DNA from: Prostheceraeus crozeri
Taxonomy: Eukaryota; Platyhelminthes; Polycladida; Euryleptidae
Assembly (NCBI GenBank): GCA_907163375.1
Contig: CAJQUW010012520.1
Location: 1 to 64,000, forward strand
Length of the DNA: 64,000 nucleotides
Direction of reading: 5' to 3'
Shown in pieces: positions 23,088-34,815 of this stretch (position 1 is its first letter; each line of letters opens with the position of its first letter). A program made the position numbers and the translations under genes. A model generated the notes under the pieces. The model saw nothing but the letters and a program-made list of their open reading frames with translations, ran no database searches and was not told where the DNA came from.

Positions 23088-24684
23088 AATCGTTTTTTAC
23101 AATTTCTAAAAGTTCAACATCAAATTCTTTAATATCATTAACTTCTTTAAAATAAGGGATAGTATCTTTATTTTCCCCGAAATTTAAATATAAGAAATGA
23201 ATTACCGTTTTATCATGATGTGAAATACAATAATAGACTTCTTTATTTGAATCAGTACAAATTTCTTTGGTAACATTATTTTCATGACTAAAATAATAAG
23301 TAGGAAGATAATGAAATATTTCACGTATAATATCACGTTCTTTAGTTATTATATTTTCTTTATCATATAAAGTCTTATTAAAAGATAATTTAAATTTATT
23401 TTCACTCTATTGATTCTTCATCAACATCATAAATTAAATTTTTTGTTATAGGATGCCATTCCCTGATAGGAATATCTAATTCCAAATTATATTTATTATC
23501 TGATAATAATATAATAGAGAAAAATATTGGTCTTTGATCTCTATTGGAAAATTAAATAACACCACCATAATCGGAATCATTTTTAGTTTTTATTAAAGAT
23601 GATAAAATTTAAATTGATTAGATGTGAATCCTAATTTAAATTTTGTAGACTCAACACATAGTTGTCTAATAGTATCTTCAACTATTCCATTATTATTATT
23701 TTCAATTGTTAAAAAATGAAATTTGGATAAATTTTGATTATATGTAGCATTAGAATCATTATTATCATTATTATCATCACTATTATCATCATTATTATCA
23801 GATTCTTCAATATGATTCACAGGATTTTTTTGATTATGATTATGATTGTGATTATGGTCATTATTAATAGCATAAGGTGTTGTCCACATATAAATTTTTT
23901 CTTGTTGTGCTAAGCCATTTATATATGATTTTAATAAATTAATGTTTAAATTAGAATAGAATCCCACATATGTGTCATTATCATATCTTTGGGGCATTTC
24001 TACTATTTCTCTTTTATAAACAGCATATCTATAATATACTTGACATAATAATTCATCATCATGCTTTTTACTTTCAATATGAATATTATATTGAATCAAT
24101 TCGTCTACAAATAATCTAATTTTAGATTTTGAGAAAGATTTTAATTTTTTTACTAATTCTCTAATGCTGATATAATTGATGATTTTAGTTTCAATCCAAT
24201 CAGTATTACTAATTGGTAAAACCGCTCTAATAAACCCATATGCACTATTATACCCCATGATAACCATATTTTCTTTATTCAGTTCTACATATGCCACATC
24301 ATTATATTTACTTAAATATCCATAAATTTTATAAATGGATCACCTGGAAATATGCAATAATTTGTTTCAATGCTAGGTAAACCTTTAGTCTGTTCTTTAA
24401 ATATTTCAGCTTGTAATTCAAACAAAAGATTAACATCTATACATGGATTATTATCATTATCAAAACATTTATTTTCAAATCCCGATGATCTCGTCGAATA
24501 AGAAGAACAGGATGATACGGGCGAATATAATTTTTCTAAATTTTCTTTTCCCGTTTTTTTCTTCAGTATAATTTTTTGACAACCTAAACACATTACTTTT
24601 GCTTTTAAACAATCCGTACACTGATATTTACTATCATAGAACTGACTTAGGATTCATAATTTGGCACATTTGACTCATTTCCAT
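23088..24684 (-). pseudogene. Uncharacterised Polinton protein with N-terminal cysteine pairs, broken
   Basis: Starts at ATG 24,684 (TAAAAAATG context), shifts frame within 20 codons, then shows CTDC and CLGC pairs (zinc-binding-like) before about 24,580. An open stretch from 24,297 to 23,593 encodes a region with conserved-looking Tyr-rich segments, a His-Asn repeat (NHNHNHN) and an Asp/Asn-rich low-complexity linker. Coding continues in other frames to a stop at about 23,088. I recognise no family. No Walker A motif is present, so it is not the packaging ATPase. It is divergent from the next gene, with 45 bp between start codons. Confidence 0.6.
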
Positions 24685-24729
24685 TTTTTATTTTTATGTG
24701 AGAAAAAATTACCTTTTTACTGTTAAAAA
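24685..24729. promoter_or_regulatory. 45-bp divergent intergenic region
   Basis: Two start codons face away from each other across 45 bp of almost pure A/T. Each ATG is preceded by a TAAAAA run, so the two core signals are near mirror images. Confidence 0.5.
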
Positions 24730-25611
24730 ATGGTGTTACCAAATGTTGGTGGAGGTGCATATATCCCGAATAATCGTGAATCAGAAATAGAAATAGAAAA
24801 TTATATCATGAAAACTGGAGACGTTTTATCTAGCCCATTACATCTTTCTATTCTTCTGCAACAAAATACAGAGTTAACGAATAAACAGTATGTTGATACA
24901 CAAATAAAAGATATATGACTTAAAAGAAAAATATATAAATGATGCTTTGGTTCCGCTGATGAATGAATTAAAGTTGCTAAACCTTAATGACAAATCATTA
25001 AACGAAAAATTACTAAAACTTGATAGAAAGGATAGAGAGCTAGAAGTAAATATAGCAAAACTTCTTAAAAAATTTCAGAACAATCAAAAATTTTAATATT
25101 ACTTTCTATAAATTTAAAATCTGCAGTCATTAAAAATAAACATCAGATAAAAATGTTAAAAGAACAATTAGAAGATGAAATAGAAAAACTTCCTGAAAGA
25201 ATTTAAAAAAATTTAAAGCAGTTACAAACTACATTCCAAAAAAGTGTTGATGAATTAAGTTCTAAAATTACTGAACAAATGAAAAAGATGAATAGAATAA
25301 TAAATGAAGTAAACTCACTAAATCAAAAAGTTGATGAAATGAAAACTCTTAAAATCAATCTAGAAAATGAATTAAAGAAAAATTATAAAGGAAATAAAGA
25401 ACAATTAGATGCTGTTAAAAATCAGTTAGATGTTCTTAAAGTTCAATTGAATTCACTTAAAACGGCGTTGAAGATGGATCAGGAGAAAATGCAAGTTAAG
25501 AGAAAAGAAATTAAAATACATCACACGCTGCTTGCCGCAATAGATAAAGTGCAACACAATATTAATAAAGTTATCACGAAGTTGTTGTCCATTCACACAC
25601 GTAAATCTTAA
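24730..25611 (+). pseudogene. Polinton coiled-coil protein, broken
   Basis: ATG 24,730 follows TGTTAAAAA. The N-terminal 62 codons begin MVLPNVGGGAYIP, then a frameshift at about 24,915 and stops at about 25,095 and 25,203 divide the remainder. All pieces are Lys/Glu/Leu/Gln-rich with heptad-like spacing, and the last 110 codons (25,279-25,611) are an almost uninterrupted coiled coil. Length and shape would fit a trimeric fibre-like or scaffold protein, but this is inference from composition only. Its stop is followed within 2 bp by the hairpin pair at 25,613. Confidence 0.6.
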
Positions 25612-25612
25612 T

Positions 25613-25641
25613 AGAACCTTGTTCAGAGGCTTTAGCCGATC
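25613..25641. terminator. Tandem hairpins after coiled-coil gene
   Basis: gaaccttgttc and ggctttagcc are two successive small hairpins. The block matches, inverted and with one substitution and one indel, part of the hairpin cluster at 34,776-34,806. Position directly after a stop codon suggests a transcript-end role. Confidence 0.5.
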
Positions 25642-25687
25642 ACAAACGTAAATAATTTCCCCCAAAAATCAAATTTAAGCTTAAAAA

Positions 25688-25797
25688 ATGCCTACAATTT
25701 ATAAACACAATCTTAAAAGTTTTGCTTCAAACAAAAAAATTGACCATGAACCATCTATGAAATCTGTTTACCATTATAACAATGTAGAAAAATTCAG
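25688..25797 (+). pseudogene. 5' fragment of Polinton gene cut by LINE
   Basis: ATG 25,688 follows GCTTAAAAA, the start context shared by other genes of the element. About 35 codons of AT-rich sequence (MPTIYKHNLK...) run into the LINE insertion. The 3' remainder is probably the fragment at 29,458-29,825, but the junction cannot be proved by eye. Confidence 0.5.
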
Positions 25798-25860
25798 TGC
25801 ACAGTGATTCTGTTTTCTTTGCTTATGAACAAGTCACTTCAAGCCACTGTCTGCGTTGTT

Positions 25861-25925
25861 GGTCTGGTCTAGTGGTGAACAGGGTGTGCATCGCGTGCGA
25901 GGTTCCTGGTTCTAATCTGGCCGAC
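25861..25925 (+). promoter_or_regulatory. tRNA-like A and B boxes upstream of LINE ORF1
   Basis: tggtctagtggtgaac (25,865) resembles a pol III A box and ggttctaatct (25,908) a B box, at tRNA-like spacing. The sequence does not fold into a convincing tRNA, so an internal promoter or a SINE-like 5' head is the better reading. Confidence 0.4.
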
Positions 25926-25983
25926 TATCGTTTTGTTGAATCTGTGAACCACGGCAAATGTCAGCTTTGATGCGATTTTGACA

Positions 25984-26703
25984 ATGTCAGAAGAAGATCT
26001 AACTTCTCGCAAAGGGAGCATGACAAAGAATGAACTTTTTAAAGCCTTCATTGCCCTGAAAAAGCAAAATGTGGATCTAACGGAGAAGTCAAGCTTCAAC
26101 ATGGAGAAAGTTGCTTCTCTGATTGACTCAAAATTTGACATGCTGTTGCGGAAATTGTCATTGCTCACGGATGAAAACGCTAAGTTACGTGATCGTTGTA
26201 ATGCCCTCGAGAAAACGGTCAATGAATTACAACAGAGTACAATGGATGGAATTACTGATGTCTTGAAGGAGGTTGAACAGAGAGCCCTACGTCGAAATAA
26301 TTTGGTTATTTCGGGAGTTCTGGAACTCGGCAATGGAACATTGGAGGAGCGCAAGGAAAATGACCGATCATCGATTCTTGAAATTTTCAAGCTTCTTCGA
26401 CTGGACGACATCGGTTTCCACTCAATTCGTCGAATTGGTAGGACAACTTCCAATAGACCTAGACTACTGTTGGTTTCATGTCAATCTTTCGAAGGTAGGA
26501 ACGAAATCCTAAAACGAACTAAAACCCTTCGTGGTCATGATGACTTCAAAAGTGTATACATCAATCCAGACCTCACATATTCACAACGCCTTGAGCAGGC
26601 TGCTCTGAGAGATCAGGTCAAGAGTCGAAGGCAACATGGCGAGGATGTTGTGATTTATCGCAATAGAGTAGTTTTTCGCAGTGATCGTCAGAATTTTCAA
26701 TGA
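25984..26703 (+). CDS. LINE ORF1 protein (coiled coil, RNA-binding-like)
   Basis: 239 residues from ATG 25,984. The N-terminal half is a Lys/Glu/Leu-rich coiled coil (about residues 30-95, with NAKLRDRCNALEKTVNELQQ). The second half begins RRNNLVISGVLE and continues through RRIGR, RPRLLLVSCQ and YINPDLTYSQR, the pattern of the RRM-like nucleic-acid-binding domain of LINE ORF1 proteins. The product would coat element RNA. No internal stop. The stop TGA overlaps the ORF2 start as ATGA at 26,700-26,703, which suggests ORF2 is made by termination-reinitiation. Confidence 0.8.
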   Translation: MSEEDLTSRKGSMTKNELFKAFIALKKQNVDLTEKSSFNMEKVASLIDSKFDMLLRKLSLLTDENAKLRDRCNALEKTVNELQQSTMDGITDVLKEVEQRALRRNNLVISGVLELGNGTLEERKENDRSSILEIFKLLRLDDIGFHSIRRIGRTTSNRPRLLLVSCQSFEGRNEILKRTKTLRGHDDFKSVYINPDLTYSQRLEQAALRDQVKSRRQHGEDVVIYRNRVVFRSDRQNFQ

Positions 26704-29353
26704 TGTTTTTATCAAATAATTATGTGCCTAGACCAAGCCGACATGAAAATCGTTCAAATCTACCCTCGTTTCTGACATCTAATGTGCGATCTGTTGTTCA
26801 AAAACTCGATGAAGTAAATGTGACACTGCATTCTAAATCGGTAGACGTTTTTGTATGCTCGGAATCATGGCTGAATGAAAATCACAGTGATTTCTTTGTT
26901 CAAATTCACGGATATATGTGTTTCCGTCATGACAGAAAAGGAAAAATTGGAGGAGGAGTTGCCGTCTGCATTCGAAACTCTATCCATGCGAAACACATCA
27001 CATGTAATCCCCCTTTTGATTTTGAATGTGTTGCCATATCCCTCGATTCACACAAAGTTCTTCTTCTCGGTCTGTATATTCCTCCTGATCCTGCGGTTCG
27101 TTTATTCAGAAATATTAATGATTTTTTGAGTAACTTTATTGATGATTTTCTGAAAAAGATTCTCCGGATTATGATATTGTAATATGTGGAGACCTGAATC
27201 GTTTTGACATTGGTGACATTTGCGCTTCTTTTGATTTGATAAATGTTTTCAACAAGCCAACATACGATGAATCTCAATTGGATTATATTCTGATATCTGA
27301 GTCTCTGGCATCTCTCTATACTGTCACTGCTTGTGCCCCTTTTGACAGATCTAAAGTCTACCATGTATCTTTGTTAGCTTCTCCGAACTGTGGGTCTATC
27401 GATCGTGATACCTGTCACAAAATTTATACAAGAACGTATGACCTGAGGAAATCAAATTTGGATAACTGTTTCTCAATCATCGATAGTTTGAGCTGGGATT
27501 TCATATATGACGATGCTCTCAATCTCGACGAAAGGTGTTCCATATTTCATGAAACTTTAGCTGATGCTGTTGACAAATCTGTGCCATCCTCACTCGTATC
27601 TTTTTCTGACAGGGACAAGCCTTGGATTACCCCTGTTATTAAAGATCTGATAAACAAAAGGTGGAGCGCATTCAGAAATCGCAACTTTGCAATGTATGAA
27701 CATCTTAAGCTGAAAGTGAAAGAGGAAATCGCCAAATCGAAAGACAAGTGGACAAGAAATATTGGTAGACGCAACATGTGGAAAGCTGTAAATAAGCACA
27801 TTGGCACAAAAAACAAGAAACCCTTGACCTCTCTGCTTTCTCAATTTGACTGCCTCAGTACCGCTACCGATGTGATAAATTCTACTTTGACCTCTGTCCA
27901 TTTGAAATCGAATGTGTTAGATGTTCAGTCCTACCTAAATAGTGATACTATTGACTGGGAACCATCTGTGTCTCCTGCTATTGTGAGAGATCTCATCCAC
28001 AACGTGAAAAGCGGAAAGTCAACTTCTGATTTACCGGTGGCAATCTACAAGCACATTGCTTTGCCTATCTCCAAGCCTCTATGTGAACTTTTTCGTTTAT
28101 CCTTGAAAAACTGTGAAGTCCCAATCTTATGGAAAACCGCCGCAATCACACCGGTTCCTAAAACCTCGAAGCCGACGTTAGACGATCTCCGACCTACAAG
28201 TGTCCTCCCTTTGCCATCGAAGCTACTTGAAACCATTGTCCTTAACTCAATGAAGGAGAGAATTCTGGAGTACTATCATAAGCATCAGTTTGGGTTTCGA
28301 CCATCATCGTCAACCACATGTGCACTGGTTTCACTGCATGATCACTTGACGCGCTATCTTGATGATCAAAGAACAGTTGGTGTCATGATTGTTTCTTATG
28401 ACTTTTCTAAGGCCTTCGATAGTTTAAAATTTGAGCACATATTGAACAGGATGAAGCACTGCAATTTTCCAAATGCGTTTATCAGATGGATTCATGACTA
28501 CCTAAAAGACCGCTCACAATTTTTCAGAATTGGCTCCTCCTGTAGTAGGCAAGCATCTGTGACTTCCGGGATTCCTCAAGGATCAATATTAGGCCCATAT
28601 CTCTATGCATTAGCAACGTCTTCTTTAGATATCAACGATTCGAAATGCCACCTAGTGATTTATTCCGATGACATAAATCTTTGCTTCCCGCTATACAAAG
28701 ACTCAGAAAATCTACACGTCTCTAGCGAGCATGCAGGGCTTTTACGGTGGTCAAAGGAAATGGATCTCACTCTCAATCAGCGGAAGTGCAAGTCTCTGAT
28801 AATCAAGAAATCAAATGAATGTGGCAATTACTCCCCACCTGATGTAGCTTCAGTAACTGAAATGTCAATTCTTGGTGTATGGTTCGATTCCTCTGGTACA
28901 TGGTCCTCCCATTGCAATCATGTCTTGCTCAAAGCATCTCGAAGATTCTATATCCTGAGAAAGCTACGCCGCTCCCTAAGTTCATCAGCATTACGTTTGG
29001 CATACTTCTCGCTTGTACGCTCCTTGCTCGAATATTGTGATCCTGTCTTTGTTGGGTTATCGAAGAGAGATTCAAATCGTTTTGACAGGGTACAAAATCG
29101 ATTTCACAGATTGATATGTGGAGACATATGTGACTGTGATCATAATTTACCAACTCTTTCCATGCGTCGAGATAATTTGAGTTTGAAGTTCATGAAACAA
29201 GTAATGAAACCTGGTCATGTCATTCATCATCTTTTGCCAACATTATCAGACTCTGGTCGATTTTTGCTGCCAAGAAGGCGCACTATGAAGAGAAGTCGTT
29301 CATTCATTCCATACGTTTGCAAATTGTATAATCGTAATTTCACTAGACGATGA
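26700..29353 (+). pseudogene. LINE ORF2: AP endonuclease and reverse transcriptase, one frameshift
   Basis: ATG 26,700 opens an apurinic-type endonuclease (TSNVRSVVQKLDEV, CSESWLNE, GGVAVCIR, then ICGDLN at about 27,190), which nicks target DNA. A single-base shift near 27,140-27,170 moves the frame. The next frame is open to 29,353 and encodes a reverse transcriptase with SYDFSKAFDS (motif A), GIPQGSILGPYLY (motif B) and the catalytic box YSDD, with Ser in the usual Ala position. The tail with SSSALRLAYFSLVRSLLEYC is CR1/jockey-like. Apart from the frameshift it appears intact. Confidence 0.85.
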
Positions 29354-29457
29354 GTAATACATACTAGTACACCTATCTGATTTTGTGTAACTTTGTCTTT
29401 CTTTGTACGATTTTCATTTATATCTGAAATATATACGCTTTATTATAGAAACAGTTC

Positions 29458-29825
29458 AAAAAGAAGGAGCTGGTATATTTTCTGGCATCAGTGATAATAT
29501 AGGAAGTATCGTTAATGTTATCAAAAATAATAAAGATTTAATTACATCTGCTGCAAAAAGAGCAGCTGCTATAGAAAGTACAGCTAGTGCAATATCAAAT
29601 GCTGTTAAGTCTCAAAACGAATTAAAACAACTAGAAACTACTCGTAAACTTAAGTATGATTCTGAAGACCTAAAAAAATTAAAAAAACTCTCAGAGGAAA
29701 CAAAAAACAAAATTGCTAACATAGCAGCAGCAGGCGAAGCTTCGAGGAGCGGAGCTCCGTCTGATAGTAAACATGATGAAAAAATAATTGAAGAAATAAG
29801 AGGAAATGGTTTAGCAAAATTCTAA
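29458..29825 (+). pseudogene. Small Polinton virion-type protein, 5' lost to LINE
   Basis: After the LINE tail the frame continues with a Gly/Ile/Ala-rich amphipathic stretch (GAGIFSGISDNIG), an Ala-rich helix and a Lys-rich helix ending GNGLAKF. There is no own ATG, since the 5' part was displaced by the LINE. Composition recalls small membrane-active or core proteins of adenovirus-like elements, but I cannot assign it. Residues GEASRSGAPSD derive from the GC-rich double palindrome at 29,735-29,763. Confidence 0.5.
29735..29763. repeat. GC-rich double palindrome inside ORF
   Basis: cgaagcttcg and cggagctccg are two perfect 10-bp palindromes 4 bp apart in otherwise AT-rich coding sequence. 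The reading frame passes through them. Confidence 0.75.
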
Positions 29826-29899
29826 AATATATTCTAAAAAGGAATCCTATGAAAATTACTTTTAGAAAAAACAAAAAAGTCAAATTATTTTTCATAAAA

Positions 29900-31258
29900 A
29901 TGTCTTCCCTGATTGAAAGTAAATTTAGATTAGACGATCCTCCGTTCGTCAGTTATAATCAAAAAAAGAATGACTATATAAGAATTGCTATGAATCCCGG
30001 ATCTTCCAGTAGAGTAACTACTGGAGGAGATTTAATCTTTGAAGTTGATAATCAACAAAATTATTTATATTTACCTGATTCCTTTTTACACTGTGAATAT
30101 TCTTTATATAGTGATGCCAATTTTACAACACCATCACCAGATACCGATAATATTGCATTAGAGAATAATTTCTTTCCAAGATTATTTACACAAATGCGTT
30201 TAGATGTTGCAACTCAAAATATAGAAGCAATAAGTGATTCTCCAGGCGTAATTGATACAATGCTTAGATTTGTAACAATTGGTGAAAATAATGAAAAGCA
30301 TGAAATCGAAGGTTGGTTTCCAGATAATAATGATGGTATAATTGTTGATGATTTAACTCACGCTGGAACAGATGCAGCAGGAATTGCGAAAGATGTAGAA
30401 AATGTTGCAAAACATTTAAATAAAACAAATAATACTGCATATAAAGAAAGGCGTGTTTTTAACAAGAAAAGTAAACAGACAGTAAATTGGTCATTGTCTC
30501 CATTATTCGGATATTAAGATTATGACAAAATATCATATCAATTAAAATTTAAGTTAATAATTCATCGTACAGCAAATAATGAATTAATCTTTTTTGGTAA
30601 GACTGGAAAAAAAGCATATTTAAAAATTGATAGACTTGAATGGTGGATTAAGCATATTACTCCTAGTTTAGAGGTTGAATTAACTATTGCAAAAAGATTA
30701 AATACTAACAAACCAATTCCAGTAAATTTTGTAAAGCGTACTGCTAGTTCAGTAACTTTTTCAGAGCAAAGATTTAACTGGCATTTCACGAGGACATCAA
30801 ATACTCCAAGATATTTATTACTAACTTTTCAAAGAAATGATTCTCCAAGTTTTGATAAGAACAATAATATTTTCCATATTAATACAATTCGAAGTTTACA
30901 AGTTGCTTTAAATCAAACACGTTATCCTATTGATCCATTAAGATTCGATGATACCAATAATCAATTTATGGAAGGATATGATGCTTATAGAAATCTTTGC
31001 ATAGAATTTGGTGTTGAACCACAATTAACTCCTGGAGATTGCAGACATTTATATCCTGTTTTCTGTTTCGATTTAAGTGCACAATCTGAAGATATTGTTA
31101 AAAATGGTTGCGATGTAACAATTGATATTGAAAAGAAAGTTTCCACAACTTCATTAATGGTTTATGGTTTACTGCTAGAAGATGTAAAATATTCTATTGA
31201 AATTCTTAATGGAAAGATGGTTAGGATAGGTTATTTATTTATTTATTTGTACCAATGA
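29900..31258 (+). pseudogene. MCP: Polinton major capsid protein (double jelly-roll type), one stop
   Basis: Start chosen at ATG 29,900 (TTCATAAAAATG), though an in-frame ATG lies at 29,849. One frame is open to 31,258 except for a single TAA at 30,515-30,517. Recognisable stretches are SSRVTTGGDLIFEV near the start, NNFFPRLFTQMRLDV, and, late, RYPIDPLRFDD, EGYDAYRNLCIEFG and LYPVFCFDLSAQ, matching the gene family often annotated in invertebrates as F54H12.2-like and identified as the Polinton capsid protein. It would build the icosahedral shell. The last about 10 codons after GKMV come from the inserted DNA starting at about 31,228, so the C-terminus is also altered. Confidence 0.8.
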
Positions 31259-34200
31259 CAAACAGCACAAAGTGCCAATAACATGTCACATACATCAGTT
31301 ATAAAAATACACACACGAAAATTATTCAAGAAATTAAAAAAAAAAAAAAAGGAGAGAGATAAAAAACAAAAATACAAAAAAAAACCATCAATATCATTCT
31401 CATATTACTACTTAAAAGATGCGGATGGCTTTTTTCAGTTAATTGCTTGCTGAGACCAATGTCAAAATGCGATGCCATTTTTTCATTTCGCGCGGCACCA
31501 TGGATCACTCGTCATAATGTATTCTTTCTAACAACCAACCACGGCTTCATGGAAAACACAACCTCTAGCACACCGTAGTATTTTGGAAAGTTTTACACAA
31601 CATGCAAAAACGACGAAACAAGAGTTGAACACGAATTTGATTGATTTTGCACAATCAATTGGAACATAACAGAGTCATTATAGTTATCTTACGTCTTGTT
31701 GCAATGTTGTCAAATGTTGTCATTCAGTTTGTTTATACGAACGGTATCATTAACATACACATTTTTTTTTGAACAAAAAAAAAATGTTACAAAATTGTTT
31801 TCTTTTTTTAATTTCTGTATGTGACATTTCGCGTTCGCGTGACATGACCTGCGAACAATAATTTTCATTAAATCGAATATAAGCTGCATTAAATAAAACG
31901 AGTTATTTTATTTACATTACGACCTTGTTTTCTCTTTCTTCTCACAAAACCTAACATGCTTCTCATGCTTTACATAGAGATTGAATTAAAAAATGTGAAC
32001 AAAATATAAACATACTCACACATGAGACAAACCTTTCAAACATTTAGACAAGAAGGAAAATCAAAAGTATAGTCAAAAGTAAGTTTTGAAGGAAAACTTA
32101 ACGTCGTAACAAATCACAAAAACATTTATCACTTCACAACTCAACACTTTCATTTTTCCAACACAAAACATAATTGAAAAAATCAAACAAAACTGCTTCA
32201 CATAATTAAGTTTTCTAGTCATACTTTTATAAATTTTCATTTTATAACATTTTTTCATGTCTTTGTTTTTAGTAAAGCGGGAAGTTTTCATTGTCGTAAT
32301 CAAGAAACATCAATAGAAACAACATGAACCAACCCCAAGCACCCTAGACAAACCATCCAACACCACCGACGCAAAACCATGCTAAAAACGCAAAACAGGT
32401 AAAAATAAAGTAGCGATCGGTAAGGTAACTCACAAACCATCAACACATCAAATCTTTGTTACAACCAAAATGATAACTATCCAACAAATATAAATAAAAT
32501 AAGATGAATAGTAGTAAGAAAGCCTTTGAAAAGTTCAGATAAAGTCTAGGCATCGCTATCATCAAAATCAAAAGAAATAAAGTTCACAGTAGATAATAAA
32601 ATCAGTTACAGTATCATTGGCTTAAACATAAATAAAACCAGTTCAGAGAATACTAATAAGGGCGCTATACTACAAAGATTGCGTTAAAAACCATCGGTGA
32701 AGGATTATAAGCTTCAGTTATACGTTTGATCGATAGTAAACGAGACAGAAGAAAGTAGACTTCTAAATTTTTTGACTTGTAAAATGAATCACAATGTAAC
32801 GAAGTTTCAGCTAGGTTATTCGGTTTATCGACAATTTGAATCGTGATAATCAGACATAAGCGAACCACAATCCACATGGCACCCAAATCATCAGTAAAAG
32901 CCATTTAGTTAGATCACCAGTAATTGATACGGATATTCGAGATAGTCTATCGATCTTCTTAAAATTTAGGAGTATTAATAATATAAACACAATAGTTTTT
33001 CAGACCGTTAAGAATACAGAAAAGTGAAGTCATTTTCAACACAAATTTGAACTTTAAAAACAGAATCTTGAGCAATCAACAGAATCGAAGTATCAGTTTA
33101 GTAAAGAGAAATAAAGGAACATCATAAGAAAGAAGTGTTTGATAGATGAAAGATTAAGTCCAAATCCAGAATGATTTGAAAATAAGTCTTCAATCTGACA
33201 AATCTTGATTTCTATAAGGATCTGAAAAACCTATTGCATTTCTTTTAATCTGAGCTCTCTTGTTGCATTAATAATGAGTGTTTAATTTCTGAATCTCTTT
33301 ACCGTTTCACTTTTTTTTTTTGCATCAAATTTTCTTTTTTTTTGAGCATAATCCTTTTTTTTGAATTGAACCAATGGGGGACGATCGGCAGAATATATTT
33401 CACCAATGATGACATGGATTCACGAATGCAAGAGTACATCACATACACGAGTTTTATTGTCAAGCAACCAAGAGATCGTTCAGCAGCAAAATTAAATCTG
33501 CAAGCAAGCAAGCAGCATGAACATCAATCAAATTGAAGTTTTGAATTTCTTCACAAAATAATGTACAACTTAGGTGATAGTACTTCGTAGTGCAGGAGCG
33601 TACACAGTGATGAGATGGGCATGGGTGAGTAATTATCGTCCATTAGCATAATGATCGATAGTTAAAGGTAAGTGTTAAAGTGAAAACCAATCATAGCTCA
33701 TTCCATTCACGACATCAAAAAATAGTTGATCGAAGATTAAATACTAAAAAGTTGATCGCAAAAAAAGAGAGAATGGATAAATAAAGATTGTAGACAAAAG
33801 ACAAAAAAATCAAAGAAACTTTCAATCGTAAAATAACAAATAAAATCAATAATCTCATAAGCGAACAAGGCGGATAGAAAACAAATGCATCCCGATCGAG
33901 CATCATGTCATTTCGAGACAAAATATTTAGATCTGAACAAGATCTCTTCCCAGTGATTATCATACGTAAATAAGAACAGGTTTACCATTAAACAATAGGC
34001 AATAATCATTTCTGTTACTAATATCCAAACTATCTCAATATCAGTCTCATCTATGGTTCGGCGTTTTGAGATATCGGCGTTTACTACAGGCGATCAGAAC
34101 ACCAACGATCAGAACCCACCTACGTCCTTTTCATTCAAAATACAGACGGAATACATTTATACGGAATTTGTATATATTTTCTTAATCGTTTATTTCTCAT

Positions 34201-34744
34201 TCAACCCCGTGACGTCAAAAAGAGATGACGTCAAGAGATGTTGTCAAAAAGTGTATGACTATTACTATTAAAGCCTCTGTTATAGTAGCATTAAAGAGTA
34301 GCATTAAAAGAAAAAAAAAAAGATTGAAGATTTGTATTTGTTTGTTTTTTTCTTTCATAATTATAATTCTAAATTATAGACGGAAAAATGCTCAGAATAT
34401 TGAATCACGAAACTTGAAATGACCAGATCAAGAAATAAACGGCAATTGCACAAACCAAACGGGAACACGGATGACGATAGATAGACGCGAAATTAAATCA
34501 TAGAATATAGATATAGAAAACTATCGATCTGCAGGATCGATCTGAAGGGTTAAACGGATATGTAAAAGTTCAGGACATAAAACGACGTAAGTAACCGACG
34601 GACTGATAAAGGGTCAATGAAGTATAAAGCAGCACTAACGGAATGAAAGTTTAAGGATGACGAAAAGATGAATGAGACAACAATGGAGAGACATGAAGAT
34701 TCGAGAACAAAAAATAACAGATGACAAAGATCGATCAGTGATGA
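31228..34744. other. About 3.5 kb non-coding insert after capsid gene
   Basis: Begins with ttatttatttattt, which in reverse is a repeat tail typical of retroposon 3' ends, followed by A16 (31,336-31,351) and long AT-rich sequence without domain-bearing ORFs. It probably includes a minus-strand retroposon. Any Polinton gene once located here, such as the packaging ATPase or the penton, is not visible. Confidence 0.45.
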
Positions 34745-34806
34745 CTCAGGTTAGTAACCTGAGGACCTTTGGTCCGATCGGCTAAAGCCTCTTGAACAAA
34801 GTTCTA
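34745..34806. terminator. Cluster of four adjacent hairpins
   Basis: In order: ctcaggttagtaacctgag (9-bp stem), ggacctttggtcc, ggctaaagcc and gaacaaagttc. The last two match, inverted, the pair at 25,613-25,641. The block precedes the next start codon by about 80 bp and may mark the 3' end of the upstream unit. Confidence 0.6.
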
Positions 34807-34815
34807 TGGGTTAAT

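Larger units (their letters stand above)
25797..29445 (+). mobile_element. Nested two-ORF LINE inside the Polinton
   Basis: A GC-richer unit with ORF1, endonuclease and reverse transcriptase, in the same orientation as the interrupted capsid-region genes. Candidate target duplications are tagaaaaattca (25,784) and tagaaacagttca (29,446). At about 3.65 kb it looks nearly full length. It is younger than the Polinton it interrupts. Confidence 0.8.

Noticed and set aside
25861-25925. Possible true tRNA gene
   Set aside because: A and B boxes are present, but the acceptor and T stems do not pair.
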